Shown one piece after another: positions 7,869 through 14,928 of a stretch of 53,040 bases of DNA. Under the pieces are notes generated by a model, which was not told where the DNA came from, searched no databases, and was given only the letters and a program-made list of their open reading frames with translations. Made by a program: the position numbers and the translations under genes. This stretch comes from an uncultured Phycisphaeraceae bacterium (lineage in GTDB: Bacteria > Planctomycetota > Phycisphaerae > Phycisphaerales > UBA1924): assembly GCA_937899905.1 (NCBI GenBank), contig CALCCF010000094.1, forward strand, positions 1 to 53,040, read 5' to 3'. Positions within the stretch are counted from its first letter, which is position 1. The number at the start of each line of letters is the position of its first letter.

Positions 7869-8804
7869 TTAGCCTTGGGTGCTGTCGGTCGAGTCTTCGG
7901 GTGGTGCTTCGCCGTTGTCGTCTGCTGAGGAATCGTCATCCGGCTGTTCGTTCGACTCGTCGGAATCATCGGATTCATCGGAATCATCGGCAAGTCCGGC
8001 CTCTTCGGGGAAGCGTTCACGCTCCATCTCGAGGATCCAGTCCTCCGGACCGATGTGGCGGTAGAGGTCGACCTTCAGGGCCTGTCCGGCGTGCGTCGGG
8101 TGCGATTCGGCCAGCACGAGCGCGACGTAGAACTTGTGCCAGAGGCTCTTGTCGAATTCCTCGATCTGATCTGGCGTGACCTGGATGCCGCCGGGCAGCG
8201 ACAGGCGCTTGGCGTCGGGATCCCAGGAGTACTTGGTCGATGCGGCGCGGAAGAGCCTGTAGAGCAGGAACAGAGCGGCGCCCGCGCCCACGACGAAGAT
8301 CGGGTACTGCATCATGATGTCGAAGCGGCTGCGTCGCTTCGGTGCGTTGTCGCGGTTGACCTCGCTCCAGGTTTCGCGGAGGGATTCGTGACGCTCGAAG
8401 GCCGAGCCGATCGCACCCTCCTTGGCGTTGTCGCGCGGGAAGGTCGTGTACTGGGCGTCGAGGCGGCCGGCGATGCTCAGCGCGTCGAGCCAATTGCCGC
8501 GGTAGTCGTCGAGGTCTTCGGGGCTTCGGTTGTTGGAAGGCTCGCCGAGGTCGGCATACGCCTCGACTGGGTCGGCGACGCTTGCGACGCCGAGGTTGGC
8601 GCCGGGCGAGGCGCCCGCGGGCGGGTTCCGCAAGAACTCGAGGTACTCCCACTCGCTCCACTCGGCAAACTTGACCGCCTGGCTCGGGTAGATGATGAAT
8701 CCGTCGACGAAGCCCCAGATGCCGAAGCCGCCCGCGAGAACGGCGAGGATCACTTGCTTGAGCCAGTACCGCCGGCTGAGCTTGGCGTTCTGCGTCTGGG
8801 CCAT
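7869..8804 (-). CDS. Two-TM membrane protein with acidic tail, unknown function
   Basis: This is a 311-residue protein with a membrane helix near the N-terminus (LKQVILAVLAGGFGIWGFVDG) and a second one in the middle (IFVVGAGAALFLLYRLF). Between them is a charged loop of about 140 residues, and a soluble domain follows. The C-terminus is very acidic, with a DSDESDDSDES repeat. The ATG at 8804 follows CCGGAG. I know no named family. It shares its strand and a 75-base or shorter gap with the DUF456 and PhoH genes, so it is probably co-transcribed with them. Confidence 0.75.
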   Translation of the reverse strand: MAQTQNAKLSRRYWLKQVILAVLAGGFGIWGFVDGFIIYPSQAVKFAEWSEWEYLEFLRNPPAGASPGANLGVASVADPVEAYADLGEPSNNRSPEDLDDYRGNWLDALSIAGRLDAQYTTFPRDNAKEGAIGSAFERHESLRETWSEVNRDNAPKRRSRFDIMMQYPIFVVGAGAALFLLYRLFRAASTKYSWDPDAKRLSLPGGIQVTPDQIEEFDKSLWHKFYVALVLAESHPTHAGQALKVDLYRHIGPEDWILEMERERFPEEAGLADDSDESDDSDESNEQPDDDSSADDNGEAPPEDSTDSTQG

Positions 8805-8862
8805 GGAGACTCCGGGTCTGATAAGTGGGTGGTCGGCGGGCGATGGGAGGGTGCGGCTTGTG

Positions 8863-9108
8863 TCAGGAGTTGGGCGACTCACTCTCCATCGACCGGAACG
8901 TATCGCTCCACCATTGATCGGCCCACGCGCGGCCCAGCGGGGTGTCGGTGAGGCGGTCGAAGCCGCCGGCGTCGACACGCAGCGACGGGATCGTGGGGTA
9001 GCGGCGGGGGTTCTTCACGGCCCGATTGAGCCACCGCTCGTGCGTGAGGCGGAAGGCCTCGGCGAGCGAGTGGGGGCGATTGCGGCGTGGGACGGGGTGT
9101 TGCTTCAT
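8863..9108 (-). CDS. Small protein, unknown function
   Basis: An 81-residue, basic and Trp-rich protein (LTHERWLNR, GRAWADQWWSDTF) with no membrane segment. It lies 58 bases before the two-TM membrane protein gene on the same strand. A TACAAT hexamer 8 bases upstream of the ATG could be a -10 element, which would make the transcript nearly leaderless. There is no convincing Shine-Dalgarno. Reality is supported by the ordered composition and by the lack of any better frame here, but I do not recognise the family. Confidence 0.6.
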   Translation of the reverse strand: MKQHPVPRRNRPHSLAEAFRLTHERWLNRAVKNPRRYPTIPSLRVDAGGFDRLTDTPLGRAWADQWWSDTFRSMESESPNS

Positions 9109-9116
9109 CGCGGGGC

Positions 9117-9122
9117 ATTGTA
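9117..9122 (-). promoter_or_regulatory. Possible -10 element (TACAAT) of the 81-residue protein gene
   Basis: On the minus strand TACAAT lies 8 bases upstream of the ATG. A TTGCCT sits 19 bases further upstream, where a -35 element could be. The spacing to the start codon would leave almost no 5' leader. This is seen by eye only. Confidence 0.3.
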
Positions 9123-9206
9123 CCGGAGAGTGGCCGAATTGAGGCAATTTGCGAGTACTCTCCCACATCGACACGGTGGGGGTGCGGACCAGAATCACGG
9201 GCGTGC

Positions 9207-10382
9207 TTAGGCGCTGGCTCCGGCTACGCGGCCTCGCCAGGCTCGCTGCCCGGAGCGGTGCAAGCGGAAGCTGTCCCACTGCACCAAAACCATGCCCAGT
9301 ACGCCGAAAACGTGCAATGGTGCGGTGAGCAGCGGGAGCCCGAAGCGCCTCGCTAAGAGTGCCCGCTGGTAGAGGTGGCATGCGGCTGCGGCGATCGCGA
9401 GCCCCAGGGCGATCGTGATGCCCTGCGGTCTGATGATGAGCGCCAGCAGTGCGATCCACGGCAGGACGTGCCCGAGCAGGTGCATCACGGTGAGGAATAT
9501 GAGCAGGCCGGGCGAGCCCAGGCCCTCGTAGGCGTTCTTGGCGAAGCCTTTCCAGGTGGTCTTCAGGTTCGAGTACATGCGGACGGAGGAGAGGGCGGTG
9601 CCATCGAATAAATCTGTCCGATAACCGGCCTTGCGCGCCTCGCGTGGCATCTTGACGCCGTCGTGCATGGTGTCCTTGAAGGCGGCGTGGCCCTTGAACG
9701 CCTCGTAGCAGCCGCGGCTGGCGAAGATGTACTGACCGCATGCGGCCGAGGCGTTGGGATCGGTGGTGCCCCGCATGCGGAACATGGGCAGGTAGCTGAA
9801 GAGGATGAAAAAGATCATCGGCACCAATAGGACCTCGGCAGGCGATCGGACGATCTGGCGCGGGAACGTGGAGATCAGGCCGAGAGGCGCGTCTGGCGGG
9901 CGGTTGCCCATCGCCGGTGCATCATCGGCGGCTTTCCATGCGGCGAGTGTCGCCGAGATGGCGTCGGGCTCGAAGCGCACGTCGGCGTCGGTGAACAGGA
10001 AGTAGTCGCCGGTCGCGTTGTTGGCGCACTGCCAGCATGCGTGCTGTTTGCCGTTCCAGCCGTCGGGCAGTGGCTGGGCCGTCAGCGGTCGAACACGCTC
10101 GTCTTCGCTCGCGAGCCGAGCGAGGATCTCGGGCGTGGCGTCGGTGCTCTGGTCGTCGTAGACCAGGACCTCGATGTCGCGATGCGTCGAGGCGAGCAGC
10201 GAGCGGACGCAGGCTTCGATGTTGGCTTCTTCGTCGCGCGCGGGGATGCACACGCTGACCTTGGCGGCGGATCCACCGCTCGCTTCCGGTGGCGTTTGAT
10301 AGAGGCGGAGATTGGCGAGCGTCATCGCCAGAGCACCGGCTGAGATCAGGAACGCCAGAGCGAGCAGGATCGTCAGGATCAC
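9207..10382 (-). CDS. Family 2 glycosyltransferase, CrtQ-like (carotenoid-type)
   Basis: The 391-residue protein has an N-terminal membrane helix (ILTILLALAFLISAGALAMTL), then a GT-A domain with VSVCIPARDEEANIEACV, VYDDQSTDATPEIL and the metal-binding LFTDADVRF. Three or four membrane helices complete the C-terminus. This layout matches the membrane glycosyltransferases that glucosylate carotenoid acids (CrtQ type). The GTG at 10382 has a GGAGG 8-9 bases upstream and overlaps the acyltransferase stop (GTGA). A longer upstream extension lies inside that gene. Its partners, an acyltransferase and a CrtI-type desaturase, support a carotenoid role, but a different lipid acceptor cannot be excluded. 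Confidence 0.78.
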   Translation of the reverse strand: MILTILLALAFLISAGALAMTLANLRLYQTPPEASGGSAAKVSVCIPARDEEANIEACVRSLLASTHRDIEVLVYDDQSTDATPEILARLASEDERVRPLTAQPLPDGWNGKQHACWQCANNATGDYFLFTDADVRFEPDAISATLAAWKAADDAPAMGNRPPDAPLGLISTFPRQIVRSPAEVLLVPMIFFILFSYLPMFRMRGTTDPNASAACGQYIFASRGCYEAFKGHAAFKDTMHDGVKMPREARKAGYRTDLFDGTALSSVRMYSNLKTTWKGFAKNAYEGLGSPGLLIFLTVMHLLGHVLPWIALLALIIRPQGITIALGLAIAAAACHLYQRALLARRFGLPLLTAPLHVFGVLGMVLVQWDSFRLHRSGQRAWRGRVAGASA

Positions 10383-11194
10383 GACGAGGCCTCCTGGGTG
10401 GGGCGGTGCGCAGCGATGCTGGTCTGTCGACCGGTGAGCTTCAGGATTGAGTCGTACACCGGGTTGACGCCCGAAGCGCCGCGGCCGAGCACGGTTTCGA
10501 AGGCCGAGGCGTCGCGGGCGATCGCGAGTTCGGCGAGGTTGGCCATTGCGGTCTGCATCGAGTCGGTCATCTGGCGTTGCCACAGGCTGGTCGTCGAACG
10601 CTCGGGCGGCGGGCAGTGCTTGGCGAGCAGCAGCACCTCGGGTTTGCGGTCTTCCCAGAAGGTGAACTCGATCGCGAGGCTGAGCACCCTCGGCGGTGCG
10701 CCATCCTTGGCGAGCCTCGCGGCGATCGCGGCCGCGCCGGGCCTGAGTTCCAACGGTGCACGCACGTCGGCGAACTGCCCCTGGGGTGTAATCCAGAAGC
10801 TGGGGTTGGGGCTCTCGCGAGACAACTCGCTCGCGTACTGCACCAGCGCCCTGAACGCGCTCGGGTCATCGAGGTCAACGCCGAAGAGCCCAAGTTTGCG
10901 CATAAACGCAAACTGCTCGACCATGGCGCGGTCCATCGGCGCGAAGACCTCGCGCGTTGGCGTGAAGCGATCGACCAGGGCGACGGTCAGGATCGGGTCC
11001 CACCAGCTTTGGTGGTTTAGGAGGAGGATCGTGGGGCCGTCGTGCGCGTCGAACGCGGCGAAGGTGTCGATGCCACCGGTCGCCAGGCGCATCGCGTTGA
11101 AGCTCTTGCCGACGAGCCGCCTGGTGTACCAACGGAAGAGCCGGCAGAACCACTCTTGGCGGCGGTGGGGCAGAATGGCCGGGTGGGTCTGCAC
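10379..11194 (-). CDS. Lysophospholipid-type acyltransferase (PlsC family), possibly carotenoid acyltransferase
   Basis: A 271-residue protein of the 1-acylglycerol-phosphate acyltransferase family. It carries the catalytic NHQSWWD (NHxxxxD) motif near residue 60 and a second-block motif ITPQGQFADVR that replaces the usual PEGTR. It lies between a CrtI-type desaturase gene (9 bases upstream) and the glycosyltransferase gene (overlapping), so it may esterify a glycosylated carotenoid as CrtO does in staphyloxanthin synthesis. That is an inference from order. The start is a GTG with a weak ribosome site, probably translated by coupling to the upstream stop. Confidence 0.78.
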   Translation of the reverse strand: MQTHPAILPHRRQEWFCRLFRWYTRRLVGKSFNAMRLATGGIDTFAAFDAHDGPTILLLNHQSWWDPILTVALVDRFTPTREVFAPMDRAMVEQFAFMRKLGLFGVDLDDPSAFRALVQYASELSRESPNPSFWITPQGQFADVRAPLELRPGAAAIAARLAKDGAPPRVLSLAIEFTFWEDRKPEVLLLAKHCPPPERSTTSLWQRQMTDSMQTAMANLAELAIARDASAFETVLGRGASGVNPVYDSILKLTGRQTSIAAHRPTQEASS

Positions 11195-11203
11195 GCGTGG
11201 GGA

Positions 11204-12814
11204 CTACGCCGAGACGGCGGCCAACTCCTGCTCTGGCTGTGCGTTAGTGTCGATGCCGTAGTCCTCGCAGAGCGACCACGCCGCCGTGACGCCGCTCATG
11301 AGCACCATCGGCACGCCGGGGCCTGGGTTCACGCTACCGCCCGCGAGGTACAGATTGGACAGCACCTTCGACCGGTTGCGCGGCTTGAACCCGCCCTTGA
11401 GACGGCCGTGCGAAGCGAGCCCGTAGATCGCTCCGCCGGTGGCGTTGTACATGTGATCGATCTGCGGCGGGGTGAGGTATCGCTCGACGGCGATGTGGTC
11501 CTCGATGTCTTCCATGCCGTGGTGCTTGAGCTTGTCGATGACCACGGGGCGGTAGTCGGTGAGCGTCTTGCCGGGCTTGCCGCCACGTTCGAGCCACTGG
11601 TGCTTGTCGGTGAGGGCGGCCGTGTGGATGAGGATGTAGAGCGCCTCGCAGCCCTCGGGGGCCTGGCCGTCGTCGGTGCGCGAGGGGGCGGCGATGTAGA
11701 GCGTGGGGTCGCGGGCCGGGATGCCCTGGCGGTAGATGTCGTCGAACTCCTGGTGGCTATCGCGCGAGAAAAGGAAGTTGTGGTGAGCCAAGTGCTCGTA
11801 CTGGCGGCGGAGGCCGAGGTAGAGCACGAGCCCGCTGCACGCCGGCTTGTAGGCCTCGCCGATGCGGCGGCGTTCGAGCGCGGCGCCGTCAGCACCGTTG
11901 AGCAGGTCGCTGTAGGTACGCTGGACGTCGCAATTGGAGACGACCGCCGCAGCGCTGATCTCGCGACCGTCGTCGAGCTGGACGCCCGTGGTCTGTGCGC
12001 CATCGGTGAGGATCTTGGTGACGCGGTGACCCGTCACACGCTCGACGCCCAGCTCGTCGGCGATGCGGTCGAGCGAACGCGCGACCATGCGCGTGCCGCC
12101 CATGGGGTACCAGCAGCCGTGGTCGAGCTGGGCCGAGCAGATCAGGCTCAGCACGGCGGGCGCCATGAACGGGCTCGAGCCCACATACTGGAGGAAGTGC
12201 TCGCACACCTGGCGGACGTGGGGCTCGGGGATCATCTTCTCGATCGTGGCGCCGACCGTCGAGTAGAGCCGCATGCCCATGGCGTCCTTGGCGACGCCCG
12301 GCTCGGTGGGCGGCTTCTTGATCATGTCGCCGATGCCGCCCAAGTCCTTGTAGAAGAAGACCTTCTCGCTGAGGCCGTACATCTTCTGGCTGAAGTTGTA
12401 GAACTTCAGGAAGCCCGAGCCGGGCTTGGTGTCGGGGAACTGCTGGTCCATCTCGCGGGCCCACTGCTGCGGGTCGCGGCGGAGGTCGATGCGTGTGCCG
12501 TCATCGAAGAAGCAGCGCCACTGCGGGTCGAGGTCGATGAGGTCGATGTAGTCGGCCGGGTCTCGCCCGGTGCGGCTGATGATGCCCTTGAGGACCTGGG
12601 GCATCGTGATGATGGTGGGGCCCATGTCGAAGGTGAAGCCGTCCTCTTCGAGGAGGTTCATCTTGCCGCCCAGGTGGTTGTTGGAGTCGACGATCGTGAC
12701 CGGCACGCCCTTGCCGGCGAGTTCGACCGCGCTCGAGAGGCCAGCAAGCCCTCCGCCGACGATGACGCCGCCTCGGTCCTGGAGCGCTGCACTGGAGCGT
12801 GTGGAGTCTGGCAT
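11204..12814 (-). CDS. CrtI/CrtN/CrtP-type carotenoid desaturase or oxidase
   Basis: This 536-residue FAD-dependent enzyme begins with the dinucleotide-binding motif VIVGGGLAGLSSAVELAGKG and HLGGKMN. It keeps the family signatures FDMGPTIITMP near residue 62 and the C-terminal LYLAGGSVNPGPGVPMVLMSG. The family removes hydrogens from phytoene or diapophytoene, or oxidises the end groups. Which of these applies cannot be told by eye. The ATG follows GAGGGA at good spacing. It heads a minus-strand operon with the acyltransferase and glycosyltransferase. No phytoene or squalene synthase gene is in the window. Confidence 0.85.
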   Translation of the reverse strand: MPDSTRSSAALQDRGGVIVGGGLAGLSSAVELAGKGVPVTIVDSNNHLGGKMNLLEEDGFTFDMGPTIITMPQVLKGIISRTGRDPADYIDLIDLDPQWRCFFDDGTRIDLRRDPQQWAREMDQQFPDTKPGSGFLKFYNFSQKMYGLSEKVFFYKDLGGIGDMIKKPPTEPGVAKDAMGMRLYSTVGATIEKMIPEPHVRQVCEHFLQYVGSSPFMAPAVLSLICSAQLDHGCWYPMGGTRMVARSLDRIADELGVERVTGHRVTKILTDGAQTTGVQLDDGREISAAAVVSNCDVQRTYSDLLNGADGAALERRRIGEAYKPACSGLVLYLGLRRQYEHLAHHNFLFSRDSHQEFDDIYRQGIPARDPTLYIAAPSRTDDGQAPEGCEALYILIHTAALTDKHQWLERGGKPGKTLTDYRPVVIDKLKHHGMEDIEDHIAVERYLTPPQIDHMYNATGGAIYGLASHGRLKGGFKPRNRSKVLSNLYLAGGSVNPGPGVPMVLMSGVTAAWSLCEDYGIDTNAQPEQELAAVSA

Positions 12815-12900
12815 GGAATCTGTCCCTCGTGCGTGGGCGGTTCATTCCCTGAATCGCCCCGTGAGACAGTCTAGTCGCGTGGCGAATGGACCCGGGGCGA

Positions 12901-14721
12901 TCAGGGCTCGTTGATCTGGCCCATACCCGGCAGCGGCAGGATTTCCCCATCTCGGCCGATGCGGAGCTGGCCGGTGTCTCGCAGGTACTCGAGGATGGCT
13001 ACACGCAGATTGGTCCGAGCCGCGTCGCGATCATCGCGAGCTTCGAGCAGGTCGGCGTTCGTATCAACGAATTCCTGAGGCGTGATCTCGTCGGCTCGGA
13101 TCTCCTGCTCTTCGAGGCGCCGCTCGTTGATCTCGACATCCCGCTCGGCGAGGATGAGCTGGAACCGGGCGACCTCGATGCTGCGCAGCCGGCTCCTCGC
13201 GTCGACGACCACCTGATCGCGGTCTCGCTCGAAGGTGCGGAGCGAGCGCTCCAATGCGATCTGGCTGGTTCGCAGGCCCAACCGTTCGATCTCTCGGTCG
13301 AGAGGCAGGCTGAAACGCAGGCCGGCCAGGTAGCGCACGCTGTCGGGGTCGAACGCGAGGCCGCCCTCGTCCTCGTCGGGATCGGTGGGAAGGCCTACTT
13401 CGGCGAATGCGTCCAGGTCGGGGAGGATGTTGTTGCGGGCGTTGCTTACGCGGCGGCGGGCGTCGAGGACGCGGTCACGGGAGGTCTGGAGGTCGAGGCG
13501 GTACAGCAATGCCTGCTGGGCGGCCTCGCTGGGTGTCGCGACGGGATCGTTGAGACTCAACGTCAGAGGGGCGAGCGCGACGGGGACGGATGGATCGAGC
13601 CCGAGTCGGATCTTGAAGCTGTCCAACGCGACGATGTAGCTCTCGAATGCGCTCTGCAGACGGTTGTTCGCGCTCAGGACACTACTCTCGGTGATCGAGA
13701 GTTCAAACAGCGCGATTTCTCCGGCCTGCTGGCGCGCCTGTTGGCGTTCAAGCGTCTGTCTCAGGTTTATGAGCTGTGATTGCTGGTTTCGGATGCTCGC
13801 GACGGTCTGGAGCAGGTTGAAGTACTGGGTCGCGATACTTACGGCGAAGCCGCGTCGGAACTCTTCGAATTCGCGAGCGGCATAGACCAGATCTCTCTCG
13901 GCCTGGATCAAGTCCTCACGCGCGACCGAGCCGGCACCTCTGAGCAGCGGTATGTCGCCCTCGAGTACGAGCTCGGACGACTGGCGGTAGTCTTCGGTGG
14001 CGCTCGATCGCAGCTGTTCGGTCGCATCCACGATCCATCGAGCTGCGACGGCGCCGCCAGCGGGAAGGCGCTGGGTAAGGCGCAGCTCGTTGATCAGCCT
14101 CAGCGTGCTATCGAAGGCGCCGTCGTCGCCCTGTCCGGCGACGGAGAGCGTGGTGTCGTTGAAGAATCGCGGGCCCCAGAGGTGGCGCTCGCGTAGGAGC
14201 GCAATCGCGGCGAGGATGTAGTCTTCTTGGGCGTCGAGGAACTCGCGGCCGGTCTGCTGGCTCTGCAGCAGGACGCCCTCGAGGTCGAGGACCATCATGC
14301 CCTCAGGAAACTGGGGCCCGGCGGCTTGCTCTTCTTCGTCGGATGAGGCCTCTCCGCCTTCGGGTGCATCGATGGGCATGCCCAGTGCGTCGGTGTAGTA
14401 GCCGGTCAGGCGTTGTTCGACCGACGTCGCTTCCAAGCGCACCGCTTCGGATTGCACGTAGAACAGCTCGCTTGCATCGGGGTTGCTTGTCTTCGGCGTC
14501 TCCTCGAGCTGCGCGCCGCGATCCGTGTTGCCCACCGCTTCGGTGGAGAAATCGCGATCGGCCGGCGCTGCGTCCGTACCGAGCAGGCTTGATCGATCGA
14601 AGACCAATTTGTCGATTCGGCGATCGATGCGATCGAGACCACCACAACCCGCGAGCAGGGTGAGGGCAGCGGCGGCAGGGAAGATGACCAGACAGGGGCG
14701 CGTCGGGAGTTGCTGGGGCAT
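12901..14721 (-). CDS. TolC-family outer-membrane efflux lipoprotein
   Basis: The 606-residue protein starts with a lipoprotein signal (CLVIFPAAAALTLLAGC). An acidic region follows, then two long alternating helical and beta halves typical of outer-membrane efflux proteins (for example EEFRRGFAVSIATQYFNLL and LYRLDLQTSRDRVLDARRRV). Such proteins form trimeric tunnels that join RND or ABC pumps. The nearest pump in the window is the RND pair at 22-27 kb, and pairing with it is possible but unproven. The ATG at 14721 has no clear Shine-Dalgarno. The signal peptide decides the start. Confidence 0.82.
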   Translation of the reverse strand: MPQQLPTRPCLVIFPAAAALTLLAGCGGLDRIDRRIDKLVFDRSSLLGTDAAPADRDFSTEAVGNTDRGAQLEETPKTSNPDASELFYVQSEAVRLEATSVEQRLTGYYTDALGMPIDAPEGGEASSDEEEQAAGPQFPEGMMVLDLEGVLLQSQQTGREFLDAQEDYILAAIALLRERHLWGPRFFNDTTLSVAGQGDDGAFDSTLRLINELRLTQRLPAGGAVAARWIVDATEQLRSSATEDYRQSSELVLEGDIPLLRGAGSVAREDLIQAERDLVYAAREFEEFRRGFAVSIATQYFNLLQTVASIRNQQSQLINLRQTLERQQARQQAGEIALFELSITESSVLSANNRLQSAFESYIVALDSFKIRLGLDPSVPVALAPLTLSLNDPVATPSEAAQQALLYRLDLQTSRDRVLDARRRVSNARNNILPDLDAFAEVGLPTDPDEDEGGLAFDPDSVRYLAGLRFSLPLDREIERLGLRTSQIALERSLRTFERDRDQVVVDARSRLRSIEVARFQLILAERDVEINERRLEEQEIRADEITPQEFVDTNADLLEARDDRDAARTNLRVAILEYLRDTGQLRIGRDGEILPLPGMGQINEP

Positions 14722-14928
14722 GTGCGGCGATGGTACGGCGTGGATTGGTTGGGGTTGCGATGCCACGGGGAAGGCGCGATCGGACGGCAAAGGAAGGCGT
14801 TGATGCGCGGCTGTAAGTAGCCATTCGGGAACTGGGGGCCTACTATCGCGGTTCATTCCATCTCGCGGCTTTTGTTTGGATTCTAGAAGGATTTCTGCGA
14901 AGCCGTGTGAAATAGGAGAACCGCGCCG
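14722..14928. other. Divergent intergenic region (TolC-like / GH35-like)
   Basis: This 207-base region between two outward-facing genes must hold promoters for both. I see a GGAG Shine-Dalgarno for the plus-strand gene at about 14915 but no clear -35/-10 pair, no RNA gene and no strong hairpin. Confidence 0.5.

Noticed and set aside
11042-12874. A 610-codon open frame opposite the CrtI-type gene
   Set aside because: It is Val/Leu/Ala/Asp/Glu-rich shadow sequence, and the desaturase on the other strand is unambiguous.
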